The position numbers were made by a program, and so were the translations under genes. Below, piece after piece: positions 1 to 9,188 of a stretch of 64,000 nt of DNA. Below the pieces are notes generated by a model, which worked only from the letters and a program-made list of their open reading frames with translations, did not search any database and was not told where the DNA came from. This DNA is from Bradyrhizobium murdochi (lineage in GTDB: Bacteria > Pseudomonadota > Alphaproteobacteria > Rhizobiales > Xanthobacteraceae): NCBI RefSeq assembly GCF_000472965.1, contig NZ_AXAU01000019.1:62001-126000 (forward strand). The letters run 5' to 3'. Numbering within the stretch: position 1 is the first letter of the stretch; each line of letters begins with the position of its first letter.

Positions 1-603
1 GATACCCATTGTCTCGAACGTTCCGGATGATCGCAAATCACCGGCAATGACAATGCCGGTATGCATGCCCATGCGCAGGTGGATCAGCGGCTTGGACGAC
101 GATTCCCGGCTGTTAAGTTGACGCATGTCGTTCAGTAGCGACAGCGCTGCGCGTACAGCTCTGACTGGATCATCCTCGTGCGCTACAGGAAAACCGAAAC
201 ATACAAGTAGCCCATCTCCGATATAGCGGATAATGGTGCCATCAAAGCGTCGTACCGCGTTTGCGCAGGTGTCGCGATAGCTGAAGATGACATCCCTGAA
301 TTCTTCCTCGTCGAGCTGAACTGACAGATCGGTCGAGCCGATCATGTCAATGAAAAGCGCGGTGACCTGGCGTCGCTCGGGACGCTGATCATGGGTCGCG
401 CCAGATGCCCCAGTCGATGTGGAATGATCCCGGCGCTGAACATCCAGGAGAGCTGGAAGTGGCGCACCACACCCGCCACAAAATCGAGATTCGGCTGGGC
501 CTTCAAAGCCACAGCGCTCGCAGACTAGATGCAGCCTCGCGCCGCATTGGGAGCAGAAGCGCGCTGTTTCCGGATTCGAACGACCGCAACTAGGGCATTG
601 CAT
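1..603 (-). CDS. Zinc-ribbon class III adenylate/guanylate cyclase, N-terminal part
   Basis: The first 201 codons of a cyclase that runs off the left edge. Two zinc-ribbon-like cysteine sets are visible: CPSC (residues 3-6) with CSQC (17-20), and CERC (28-31) with CGGC (42-45). A polar linker follows, then a class III nucleotide cyclase domain from about residue 78. The two metal-binding aspartates are D86 (FIDMIGST) and D130 (YIGDG). In rhizobia, proteins with this front end often continue into an ATPase/TPR regulatory region; that part is outside the window. The ATG at 603 was chosen because the nearby ATG at 598 is in another frame and stops at once. Transcribed away from the radical SAM gene, with 122 bases between the two starts. 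Confidence 0.85.
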   Translation of the reverse strand, partial: MQCPSCGRSNPETARFCSQCGARLHLVCERCGFEGPAESRFCGGCGAPLPALLDVQRRDHSTSTGASGATHDQRPERRQVTALFIDMIGSTDLSVQLDEEEFRDVIFSYRDTCANAVRRFDGTIIRYIGDGLLVCFGFPVAHEDDPVRAVRAALSLLNDMRQLNSRESSSKPLIHLRMGMHTGIVIAGDLRSSGTFETMGI

Positions 604-725
604 ATGAGTGACTGCAGGCTTAAGGCTTGCCAATTAGTATGTCTTATGCCAGCTTAGCATTCCAAGCTTGCGCGAGATAGGCCCACGACGCATCGGATCG
701 CGTCGCAGAAACAGGGTCGGCCGTC

Positions 726-1769
726 ATGGCTCCCATACAAAATCCCTTTGCGCTTCAGAAGCCTCTCAAGCTTACAATTTGCTACACCGAAACCTGCAAC
801 CTCTCCTGCCAACATTGTTATGCCGATTGTTCACCGGAGAAGGCGTCGGCCGAGCTGAACAGTGAGGAGTGGAGTCGCTTCCTTGATGAAATTGCCGAGT
901 TGGGCGTGGTCTATCTCTACATTGAAGGAGGCGAACCTTTTCATCGGCCAGACTTCTTGCCCTTCCTCGCTTCCGCATCGAACCGTTTCTTCACTCAGGT
1001 TCGGACCAACGGCACACTTATAACGCGCGATATCGCCGCCAGACTCAAGGAGGTCGGCGTCGGTATCGTGCTCGTTGATATTCTTAGCCCACATGCCGAG
1101 GTGCATGATTATTTTACAGGCACACAAGGCAGTCATGCGCGCGCCTGCGAAGCCGTCACATACCTGGTGGAAGCAGGAATTGAAACACAGCTACTCACGA
1201 TCCTTAACCGCAAGAATGTCGAGGACCTGCAAGGCTACATTGATCTAGCCCACCGGCTCGGTGTGAGGACGGTCGGCGTTTTGCGGCCTTATCCGCTCGG
1301 CCGCTTCAAGTACCGCTGGAACGAATTTTCTCTGTCGCTTGACGAAATGCATGCGGCGCTCGACTCGCTGCGATTGCCCGCCGGCATGAAGCTGATGCAG
1401 TCATGGCATCCCAATGATGGCAATTCGTGCTGGCAAATGGCTGCGGTCAATGCATTCGGGGCCTCGATAGGGTGCGCCTATCTTCGCGAATATGTTGACT
1501 ACGGAAATATCAGGAATGTCTCCTTTATGGAGACCTGGGACCATCCGCTGTACCGCGAGTTGAGATTAGGTCGGGTTAAGGAGACATGCCCTAGCTGCTC
1601 GTCGAGCCAGGGATCCCACGGCGGATGTCGCTCTACTGCTTACGCATTCCACGGCGCGTGGGACGCGCCGGATCCATTTGACCGAACGCTCAATCATGGA
1701 GTCGACTTGCGTGTCCTCCCCGAATGGCTGCTACAGCCACACCCCAAACCTCCGGGTACGCCCTGTTGA
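726..1769 (+). CDS. Radical SAM protein with SPASM-like C-terminus
   Basis: A 347-residue radical SAM enzyme. The [4Fe-4S] cluster motif CxxxCxxC is C24, C28 and C31, and a GGEP motif lies near residue 72. Further cysteines near the C-terminus (a GCAY segment, then CPSC and GGC around residues 245-305) suggest a SPASM-type auxiliary cluster region, as found in enzymes that modify ribosomal peptides. The next gene is PqqD-like, which in known systems binds the leader peptide, so peptide modification is the likely job; the substrate is unknown. Many codons end in A or T compared with the GC-rich genes further right, which hints at acquisition by transfer. Confidence 0.85.
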   Translation: MAPIQNPFALQKPLKLTICYTETCNLSCQHCYADCSPEKASAELNSEEWSRFLDEIAELGVVYLYIEGGEPFHRPDFLPFLASASNRFFTQVRTNGTLITRDIAARLKEVGVGIVLVDILSPHAEVHDYFTGTQGSHARACEAVTYLVEAGIETQLLTILNRKNVEDLQGYIDLAHRLGVRTVGVLRPYPLGRFKYRWNEFSLSLDEMHAALDSLRLPAGMKLMQSWHPNDGNSCWQMAAVNAFGASIGCAYLREYVDYGNIRNVSFMETWDHPLYRELRLGRVKETCPSCSSSQGSHGGCRSTAYAFHGAWDAPDPFDRTLNHGVDLRVLPEWLLQPHPKPPGTPC

Positions 1770-2004
1770 AGAGATGAAGAGTTGCGTGGTGTTTCGGCCC
1801 AATCCGCCGAAACTTTTCATGCTGAACCTCAATGCTTGGCTCATATTTGAGCTCTGCGACGGCAGCAGTCCCGACCACGTCGCGCAGAGGTATCGAAAAA
1901 GCGTGGCGGCTCAGATGTCCGAGCGCGAGGCCGATCGCCATCTTAGGATTGGTATCAAGAATTTGCATGACCAGGGCCTGATTGAGTTGAAATTAACAGA
2001 TTGA
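1678..2004 (+). CDS. PqqD-like peptide chaperone (RiPP recognition element)
   Basis: A protein of up to 108 residues with the PqqD-like pattern LRVRPVEE, then LFMLNLNAWLIFELCDG, then a helical tail ending in DQGLIELK. PqqD-family proteins bind leader peptides and present them to radical SAM enzymes. The frame overlaps the end of the radical SAM gene by about 90 bases. Starts at 1678 or 1696 both keep the conserved LRVRPVEE segment; a start at 1774 would lose it. The stop codon overlaps the ribosome binding site of the next gene, so the three genes probably form one operon. Confidence 0.75.
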   Translation: MTERSIMESTCVSSPNGCYSHTPNLRVRPVEEMKSCVVFRPNPPKLFMLNLNAWLIFELCDGSSPDHVAQRYRKSVAAQMSEREADRHLRIGIKNLHDQGLIELKLTD

Positions 2005-2014
2005 GGAGGACTGA

Positions 2015-2548
2015 ATGAGTAACGTCGATCCGACCCGGGTGGTAGCCGACCTTGTCGCCGGTGAGCGGCTGACCACTCCGACCGTCAAGCCAATCGAGCC
2101 GGAGGTGCGATCGGGCGGCTTTTTCCCGTTCTGCGACCTCCTCAAGCATGGAGAGGGCGCGGACCTTAGCCAGCTCGTTGCGGACAGCACTCTGCTGGGT
2201 GCGCTTGTGATTGAATGGGGTTATGAGGTTCCATTCGACAAGCACGAAGAGTTCAAAGCGTGGCTGATCCGCAATGAGGCAGACATTGTAAAGTATCAGC
2301 CAGACGGCGTTCGCTACCGAGGCACCTATGCAGTTTCAGCAACAAGCGAGAAGCACAGTGGGCTGTATCGCACGATCTGGTCGTTCAACACGCTTCTAGC
2401 GCTAGATACCTTCAGTGACGCCATGCATTCCAAATCGGATTTTGCCCGGCTTGTTGACGAATTGAACGCCTTCCGCGACCGCGACCGCGGCGCGGACAGC
2501 AGCCAGCAAATGTACCAGCCGGTGCGTTGCGCTCATCGTTTCGGTTGA
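2015..2548 (+). CDS. Unrecognised 177-residue protein of the radical SAM cassette
   Basis: Not recognised with certainty. A strong ribosome binding site (GAGGAGG near 2003-2009) precedes the ATG. The N-terminal 60 residues are proline- and charge-rich with a short GGFFPFCDLL segment. The middle (VIEWGYEVPFDKHEEFKAWL to about residue 150) looks like a small alpha/beta domain, perhaps of the dimeric ferredoxin-like barrel type; this is inference from the pattern only. It could be a partner enzyme, or the substrate fused to a folded domain. The final residues after QQMYQPV look less protein-like, so the C-terminus may have changed. Confidence 0.6.
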   Translation: MSNVDPTRVVADLVAGERLTTPTVKPIEPEVRSGGFFPFCDLLKHGEGADLSQLVADSTLLGALVIEWGYEVPFDKHEEFKAWLIRNEADIVKYQPDGVRYRGTYAVSATSEKHSGLYRTIWSFNTLLALDTFSDAMHSKSDFARLVDELNAFRDRDRGADSSQQMYQPVRCAHRFG

Positions 2549-2655
2549 GACGGGACAACGCAGCGCTGGCGGTGGTTAGCCGTAGTTGCTCGTTCGCGGC
2601 GACCACGGTACGCATCGCGCGCGGCGCCGAAGGCTCGGGTCGCCTCGCGCTTGAG

Positions 2656-3632
2656 TCAGGCTCGCCACTTCCAGTGATTGGCGTTGACCGCGCCGACCGG
2701 CACCTCGCCCGCAATGACGGCTTCGACTTGCCGCACCGTCTCCAGCGACTGGCTCTCGATCGCCGGCGGCGTCAGGCCGCCGATATGTGGCGTCGCGATG
2801 ACGTTCGGCAGGCTTGCGAGTTCCGGCGATGGCATCTGGTCCAGCGCGCGGCCGACGTCCATCGCGGCGCCGGCGATGCGGTTCTCGCGGAGCGCTGCTG
2901 ACAACGCCGCCTCGTCGACGAGATTGCCGCGCGACAGGTTGATGAAGAAGGCGTGCGGCTGCATGCGGGCCAGCGCCGCCTGCCCGATCAGGTTTTCGGT
3001 TTGCTCGTTGGCGACCGCGAGGCAGACGACGTAATCGGAGTTCGCCAGCAGTACGTCGAGCGGCACATGCCGGATCGCGGCGTCGCTCACCGTCGCAAAG
3101 GGATCGGCGACCATGATCTCCATGCCCAACACCTTGGCGATATCAGCCAGGTAACGGCCGATGCTGCCATAGCCGATAATGCCGAGGCGGCTGCCGGCCA
3201 GCTGCCGGCCCATGTGACCTCCGGCTTGCTGCCGGCATGGTAGTCGGCGGTCGCGCGTGAAACGCCGCGCGACAGATCCACCATGAAGCCGAGCGCGAGT
3301 TCGGCAACCGATTGAATGAAACCGGGTCCAGCCCGTGTGACCAGAACGCCGGCGGCCGAAGCGGCTTCGACGTCGACGTTGCGGATGTCGACCGCGCAAC
3401 GAACGAAGGCGCGCAGCTTTGGCAGCTTCGAAAATATCTCGCCCGGACCCGCGGTGAGCCGGTCGGCCACGATGATATCGACATCGCGGGCGGACGCGAT
3501 CAGGCCAGCCGCGTCGAGCGCGTCGCTTGCTTCATGCAGTTTCACCTGCGCGACGGCCTGCAGCCCGGCAAGACTACGGTCGCCGTAGTACTGGGCGCGC
3601 GACTGCGGCGTATGGGTCAACAGCACTTTCAA
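2656..3632 (-). pseudogene. D-2-hydroxyacid dehydrogenase (phosphoglycerate dehydrogenase-like), frameshifted
   Basis: Two frames together make a complete NAD-dependent D-2-hydroxyacid dehydrogenase. The first part (3632 down to about 3210) carries the N-terminal substrate domain, ending near GSKPEVT. The second part continues with MGRQLAGSRLGIIGYGSIGRYLAD, the Rossmann GxGxxG region, and the catalytic-type NLSRGNLVDE and PHIGG segments. A single missing base near 3210 (GTCACATGG where GTCACCATGG would restore the frame) breaks it. A TTG at 3632 is the best start, giving MKVLLTHTPQ; longer ATG starts back to 3716 exist. It may be a true pseudogene or a one-base sequence error. Confidence 0.75.
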
Positions 3633-3737
3633 CGCGGAACGGCTTCCCTGTCGATCGCTAAGCGAATGCAGCGTCAAGGCCCGCTCATCTATGGCCAAGC
3701 CGCCCCCGCAAGGCAAGGCGACAAAAGCCGCGTCGGG

Positions 3738-5780
3738 CTACTTGGTTCGCGCCACCGTCGTTCCGTCCCAATCTTCGCCGACCGGATTTTCGAGCTGCTG
3801 CCTGCAGCGCTCGATCATCGTCGCCGACGCTGCATCGTGCTCGCGGATTTCCAGCACCTTCTCGAACGCGCCGATCGCTGCCGAGAAATCCCGTGCGCGC
3901 CAGGCGGCAAGGCCGGCCTCGTACGAAGCCACCCAGGCGGGTGCGCCGATATCGCCGGCCATATCAAGCAATTCATAGATCTGCAAACCGCCCGCACGGC
4001 CATAGACCGCCAGCCGGTCGAGTTCGCGAACCACTATGCTCTTCCCGGCGAGCCGGCGCGTTTCGGGGCCGATGATGATCGTGGAACCGTACGCCTTGTT
4101 GGTGCTCTCCAGCCGGCTCGCAATATTCACGGCATCGCCGATCACGGTGTAGTTCAGCCGCACCTCCGATCCGATATTGCCGACCAGCATGTCGCCGGAA
4201 TTGATGCCGATGCGGATCCTGACCGGCTGGCCATGGTCGTCGACGAGGCCGGCCTCTTCCACCGCGCGCCGGCACGCCAAGGCGGCCCGGCAGCAATCGA
4301 CGGCATGATCGGGGTTGGGCGACGGCGCGCCCCAGAACGCCATCACGGCGTCGCCGATGAATTTGTCGATGGTGCCGTTCTGGTTTTGAATCTGCGCCGA
4401 GACGCAATCGAAGTAGCGCGACAGCAGCGGGATGATGCGGTCGCCGATCCGCTCCGATATGCCGGTGAAGCCGGCCAGATCGATAAACATCACGCTCATC
4501 GGCCGCACCGCGCCGCCAAGCCGCGCGCCGTTGCCGTCGCTGATCAGCCGCTTGACCAGGTCGGCCGGGATGTATTTGCGGAAAGCGGCAAGCCCTTGCG
4601 CCATGTCGCCGATCGCGCCGGACAGGTTTCCGATCTCGGCCAGCCGCGACGGATGCCGTTGCACCTTGTCGAGATCGAAACGCTCGACATGCCTGATCTC
4701 GTTGACCACCTTGATCAGGGGAGCTGCGATCAGGCGCTGGGCGAGCCATGCCGACAATAGCCCGGCAAAAACGATCAGGACCGCAAGCCCGATCAGCAGG
4801 TTTCGGATCGTCATCTGAACCGGTCCGAGAAATTCCGATTCCGGCACCACCGTCACCAGCGACCAGCCCGGAAACGAAATCGGCGTGATCACGGCCTGAT
4901 AGGCCTTGCCGTCGCGCGTCACCGTCGTGTTGAACGGCTGGCCCTCGCCGGGTTCGTAGGCGCTGCCGGCATTGCGGATCGCATCGACTGCGACCGGAAA
5001 CAGCGGATGATCGGTCTTCAGCGCCACCAGTTCGCTGGCATCAGCGTCGGGCGAGGCCACCACCTTGCCGTCCCGCTCGAGAATGAAGGCGCCTGCAGAT
5101 TTGCCGACCGTGAGCTGCGACAGGAAGTTCGAGACGCGAGTCAGCTCGATGATGATCGCAACGACGCCGGCCGGTTTCTGATCGATTTCGATCGGGGCAG
5201 AAAAGGCCGCCGCCAGCCGCTCCCCGCGCGGATGCGTCGTCAGCGTCGACCAGTGTTCGTCGTTGGTCTCTTTTGCGACCCGAAACCATTCCTGCTCAGT
5301 CACGGAATAGTCGGTGTCTTCGAACCAGCTCGCGTTGAGCCGAAGATCGTTACCGACGAATTCGTAGCGATTGATGCGCAAATTGCGGTCGGGCGTGATT
5401 TCGAGCATTTCGATGACGTTGTCGCCGAGTTTGTGCCCGGCAAAGAACGACCCGTCCGGCCATCCAAATGCCACCCAGGAGATCGTCGGTTGCGACAGCA
5501 ACTGCGAGCGGAAGACGATCTCGCGTTTCCTGGCGTCGCGCGGGTCGAACACTTTTTCGGCCAGCAGCGTTCGCACCGACAGCATCGACGACCGCGCCTC
5601 TGAAGTGACCGACTGCAGTTCGTCGCTGACCGCGGAAACGATCTGGTCGTTGATGGTGTTGGCAAGCGTCTGGCTGACCTGATGGGCGGTGCGCCACCAC
5701 AAAAGATGCACGCCGACGGCACTGACGACGATCGACGTCAGCACGAGGGCGGAAATGGCGGTGCGAATGCCGAGGCGCAT
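3738..5780 (-). CDS. Membrane adenylate/guanylate cyclase with Cache-like sensor and HAMP domain
   Basis: About 680 residues. There is an N-terminal membrane segment (about 8-30), a large extracytoplasmic Cache-like sensor region, a second membrane segment (NLLIGLAVLIVFAGLLSAWL), a HAMP linker, and a class III cyclase domain with metal-binding aspartates in FIDLAGFT and FIGDAVMAF. The C-terminal 100 residues are TPR-like. The architecture predicts a transmembrane receptor that makes cyclic nucleotide in response to a periplasmic ligand. An in-frame upstream ATG at 5822 is possible, but MRLGIRTAI at 5780 sits directly before the membrane helix. Confidence 0.88.
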   Translation of the reverse strand: MRLGIRTAISALVLTSIVVSAVGVHLLWWRTAHQVSQTLANTINDQIVSAVSDELQSVTSEARSSMLSVRTLLAEKVFDPRDARKREIVFRSQLLSQPTISWVAFGWPDGSFFAGHKLGDNVIEMLEITPDRNLRINRYEFVGNDLRLNASWFEDTDYSVTEQEWFRVAKETNDEHWSTLTTHPRGERLAAAFSAPIEIDQKPAGVVAIIIELTRVSNFLSQLTVGKSAGAFILERDGKVVASPDADASELVALKTDHPLFPVAVDAIRNAGSAYEPGEGQPFNTTVTRDGKAYQAVITPISFPGWSLVTVVPESEFLGPVQMTIRNLLIGLAVLIVFAGLLSAWLAQRLIAAPLIKVVNEIRHVERFDLDKVQRHPSRLAEIGNLSGAIGDMAQGLAAFRKYIPADLVKRLISDGNGARLGGAVRPMSVMFIDLAGFTGISERIGDRIIPLLSRYFDCVSAQIQNQNGTIDKFIGDAVMAFWGAPSPNPDHAVDCCRAALACRRAVEEAGLVDDHGQPVRIRIGINSGDMLVGNIGSEVRLNYTVIGDAVNIASRLESTNKAYGSTIIIGPETRRLAGKSIVVRELDRLAVYGRAGGLQIYELLDMAGDIGAPAWVASYEAGLAAWRARDFSAAIGAFEKVLEIREHDAASATMIERCRQQLENPVGEDWDGTTVARTK

Positions 5781-5976
5781 GCGGGTCTCGTTGACGGTCT
5801 GATTACTGCAATACGGGACCATACCAGCGTCTGTTTCGCCAGCGAGGCAATTTAGGCGCCCCGGACACGGCTCTGTGACCGCAGTTGAGCCGTAATGGCG
5901 ACGAAACTTATCAATTGCCTGTTCCGTACAAGCGAAGACGGCGCTATGCCTTGCGGCAGTTCTCGAAGGTCATGCG

Positions 5977-6708
5977 ATGCACGATGTTTCCATCCCGGCG
6001 GCCCTGATTGCCGGTCTCGTCAGCTTTCTGTCCCCCTGCGTGCTGCCGCTGGTGCCGCCCTATCTGATCTATCTCACCGGCGCGACCATCGAGCAGGTCG
6101 CCAATGCCGGACCGACGCAGGCATCAAAGCGCGCGGTGATGGCTTCGGCGCTGATGTTCGTGCTCGGCTTCTCCACCGTCTTCGTGGCGCTTGGCGCCAG
6201 CGCCTCGCTGATCGGCGGCCTGATCCGCGCCTGGTCGGCGGAGCTCTCGATCGTGGCCGGCATCGTGATCATCATCATGGGCCTGCACTTCCTCGGCCTG
6301 ACCCGGATCGGACTGTTGATGCGCGAGGGGCGGATGCCGATGCCGAAACCGGTGGGCCTCTGGGGCGCCTATGCCATGGGGCTCGCCTTCGCTTTCGGCT
6401 GGACCCCCTGCATCGGCCCCATTCTGGCGGCGATCCTGTCGATCGCAGCCGCCGAGGCCACCGTCACCAAGGGCGCCGGCCTGCTCGCGGTCTATTCCGC
6501 CGGGCTCGGAATCCCGTTCCTGCTGGCAGCTTTCATGATCGAGCAGTTCTCCTCGCTGTTTGCGCGGATGAAGCGGCACCTCGCCAAGGTAGAGCATGCC
6601 ATGGGGATCCTGATGGTGATCACCGGCATCGGCTTCCTGACCGGCGCCGTCTCCAACGTCAGCATTTGGCTGCTCGAGACATTCCCCGCCCTGCAAAATT
6701 TCGGCTAA
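5977..6708 (+). CDS. ccdA: Cytochrome c biogenesis protein CcdA
   Basis: A 243-residue inner-membrane thiol transporter of the CcdA/DsbD family, with six predicted helices. The paired cysteine motifs are SPCVLPLVPPYL (helix 1) and TPCIGPIL (helix 4). CcdA passes electrons from cytoplasmic thioredoxin to periplasmic thiol proteins, for example during cytochrome c maturation. A candidate ECF promoter begins six bases after its stop and belongs to the next gene. It stands among other redox or thiol genes (DoxX-like, thioredoxin-like), so a shared role in periplasmic thiol balance is plausible. Confidence 0.93.
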   Translation: MHDVSIPAALIAGLVSFLSPCVLPLVPPYLIYLTGATIEQVANAGPTQASKRAVMASALMFVLGFSTVFVALGASASLIGGLIRAWSAELSIVAGIVIIIMGLHFLGLTRIGLLMREGRMPMPKPVGLWGAYAMGLAFAFGWTPCIGPILAAILSIAAAEATVTKGAGLLAVYSAGLGIPFLLAAFMIEQFSSLFARMKRHLAKVEHAMGILMVITGIGFLTGAVSNVSIWLLETFPALQNFG

Positions 6709-6714
6709 GGCCCC

Positions 6715-6740
6715 GTAACAAGCGGGCCGGCTATTGCGTC
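6715..6740 (+). promoter_or_regulatory. Candidate ECF sigma promoter before the DoxX-like gene
   Basis: GTAACA (6715-6720), a 16-base spacer, then CGTC (6737-6740), 108 bases before the DoxX-like ATG. The same GTAAC-N16-CGT layout occurs upstream of both bufA genes. Promoter function is inferred from this repetition and from the local ECF sigma gene. Confidence 0.5.
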
Positions 6741-6847
6741 CTTCCTGTCAGGACCAGATTGCCGCGCTCGCGGCCGCGGCTTCTTGCGCGCACTGGATTG
6801 AAGAAGCCAGGTCGCGGCATCGCCGAATACTCAACGGGGGGATTCAC

Positions 6848-7312
6848 ATGTATTCGATCGTTTATCTGCTCATCCTGGTGCCGGCGCAGATCGCCTCGCA
6901 TTTTTCCTGGGCCGGCCCCCTGATCATGCGGCTCATCGTCGGTTACACCTTCATGCTGGCCGGCTGGGGCAAGCTCAATCATCTGGCGCAGGTCACCGAA
7001 AACTTTGCCGGTTGGGGCATCCCTTTCCCGACAATTCTCACCCCCTTCGTGTCCGGCGTCGAATTCTTCGGCGGCGCCATGCTGATCGTCGGTCTGTTCA
7101 CGCGAATCCCGGCTGCGATGCTGGCGGTGGTCATGGTCGTCGCCATCAAGTCGGCCAAATGGGGCGACGTCGATTCACTGGAGACGCTGCTCGGGTTCGA
7201 GGAAGCTGCCTACTTCGCCGGCTTCATGTGGCTTGCGATTGCCGGTCCCGGCGCGGCGTCACTGGACCGGCTGCTGGTGAATGCCAGCGGCCACCCCAAA
7301 GCTTCAACCTGA
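6848..7312 (+). CDS. DoxX family membrane protein
   Basis: A 154-residue membrane protein with four predicted helices and the DoxX signature LIMRLIVGYTFMLAGWGKLNHL, followed by FFGGAMLIVGLFTRIPAAML. The ATG at 6848 is preceded by a G-rich ribosome binding site (CGGGGGG). DoxX-like proteins often accompany bufferin and metal-stress operons; in Caulobacter one belongs to the gold/copper-induced gig cluster. The putative ECF promoter upstream matches those of the bufA genes 6 kb away, suggesting a split regulon. The biochemical role is unknown; thiol or quinone redox chemistry in the membrane has been proposed for the family. Confidence 0.88.
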   Translation: MYSIVYLLILVPAQIASHFSWAGPLIMRLIVGYTFMLAGWGKLNHLAQVTENFAGWGIPFPTILTPFVSGVEFFGGAMLIVGLFTRIPAAMLAVVMVVAIKSAKWGDVDSLETLLGFEEAAYFAGFMWLAIAGPGAASLDRLLVNASGHPKAST

Positions 7313-7402
7313 CACTCACAATCCCGTGACATCGGCTAATGCTTGAGCCCTAATCTTGCCGCCTGCGTAGCTGGAGAAAACGCCACGCTTCCGGGAGCTA
7401 CC

Positions 7403-9188
7403 ATGAAATTCGTCCGCATTGCCGCCTTCGCACTTGCCGCGCTGGCGGCATTGCCGTCGTTTAGTTCGGACGGGCCCAAATGGAGCGACTGGAGCGACGA
7501 TCTGTTCGCCCGCGCGCAGGCCGAACAGCGTTTCGTCATTCTCGATCTCGAGGCGGTGTGGTGCCACTGGTGCCACGTCATGGAGAAAACGACCTACGCC
7601 AATCCCGAGGTCAGGAAATTGCTCGCCGCGAAATATCTGCCGGTGCGAGTCGATCAGGACGCCAACCCCGATCTGTCGAGCCCGCTATGGCGACTGGGGT
7701 TGGCCGGCGACCATCGTGTTCGGCCCCGACGGCACCGAGATCGCCAAGATCAGGGGCTATATCGAGCCGGAGCGCATGCAGGCGCTGCTCAAGGCGATCA
7801 TCGACGATCCCTCGCCCGGACCGTCAGTCGGCGAAGCCTTTGAGGTGAAGCCATCGACCTCCGCCTTCCTCGACAAGGAACAGCGCGCCGCGCTGATGAA
7901 GAATGTCGACGAATCCTACGAGGAAAAGCTCGGCGGCTGGGGCGAAAACCAGAAATACATCGACGCCGACAGCATGGACCTTGCGATCACCCGTGCCGAG
8001 TCCGGCGACGCCATAGCGGCCAAGGGCGCCCGGCAGACGCTTGACGCCGCGATCGCGCTGATCGATCCGGTCTGGGGCGGCGTCTACCAATATTCCGAAG
8101 CGGGCTCCTGGACGCATCCGCATTTCGAAAAGATCATGTCGTTTCAGGCGCAATATCTCCGGCAATACAGCCAGGCCTATGCGCTGTGGAAGGATCCGAA
8201 ATATCTTGCTGCCGCACGCAACATCGAACGCTATCTCGCGGAGTTTCTCAAGAGCCCCGAGGGCGCGTTCTATGTCAGCCAGGATGCCGATCTCGATCAC
8301 GATACCGATGGGCACACATACTACGCGCTATCGGACGGCGAGCGGCGCAAGCTCGGCATGCCGCGCATCGACAAGAACCTGTATGCGCGCGAAAACGGCT
8401 GGGCGATCTCGGGGCTTTCGGCCTACTATAACGTCACCAACGATCCGAAGGTGCTGGCGATCGCAGAACGCGCGGCGAAATGGGTGATCGACAACCGCGC
8501 GCTCCCCGATGGCGGCTTCCGTCATGGCGAGAAAGATCGCGGCGGGCCATTCATCGGCGACACGCTGGCAATGGGCCAGGCCTTCCTCGATCTCTATGCC
8601 GCCACGGGAAACCGCGACTGGCTCACCAGAGCCGCCAAGGCCGGCGAATTCGTCGCGACCTTCCACGATGAGACCGGCGGCTTCGTGACCTCGAAGACAG
8701 CGGAAGGCAAAACCGGCGTGCTCGCCAAGCCCGCCAAGCTGATCGACGATCAAGTGCAGGTCGTCAGATTCATGAACCTGCTCAACCGCTATTTCGGCAA
8801 CGAGACCTATCGCGAAGAGGCCGCGCATGCGATGCGCTATCTCGCCGGCGCCTCGGCCGGGATGATGCGTCCCCTGCCCGGCGTTCTGCTCGCCGACGAA
8901 GAGCTCGCGGTGGAGCCAACCCACCTGACAATCGTCGGACACAAGGATGACGCCCGCGCGAAAAACCTGCATGCGCTGGCTCGCGCGCTGCCGGCCCGCT
9001 ACAAGCGACTGGAGTGGCTCGATCCGCGCGAGGGCAAGCTGCCCAACCCCGACGTCGAATATCCCGATCTCGGCGAACCCGCGGCGTTCGCCTGCAGCAA
9101 CCGCATCTGCTCGTTTCCGTCCTTCAACGCCGAGGAGCTGCGGGCCACCGTCGCGCAGATGGCGAAGCTGAAGCCGGCGCGGGGCTAG
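7403..9188 (+). pseudogene. Thioredoxin-domain (DUF255 / YyaL-like) protein, frameshifted
   Basis: Two frames together encode a roughly 594-residue secreted protein. It has a signal peptide, then a thioredoxin-like domain with the WCHWCHVME motif, then a long alpha/alpha-barrel part resembling the glycosidase-like half of DUF255 proteins. The first frame runs from the ATG at 7403 to about 7680; the second runs from there to the stop at 9188. One extra C in the CCC run at about 7680 shifts the frame: without it the protein reads DLSSRYGDWGWPATIVFG without a break. It may be a true pseudogene or a homopolymer sequence error. The rest of the frame is intact, which favours very recent damage or an error. 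Confidence 0.8.

Noticed and set aside
3312..4760. A long open frame on the plus strand opposite the membrane cyclase
   Set aside because: It is the high-GC mirror of the conserved minus-strand cyclase; its translation is Arg/Gly/Ala-rich without any domain.
7344..7369. A possible fourth ECF-type promoter before the DUF255 gene (CGTAGCTGG present)
   Set aside because: The -35 at 16-base spacing (TGAGCC) matches GTAACC at only three of six positions.
7676..7686. Programmed frameshift in the DUF255 gene
   Set aside because: No slippery heptamer or downstream pseudoknot is visible; a plain extra C in a short run is simpler.
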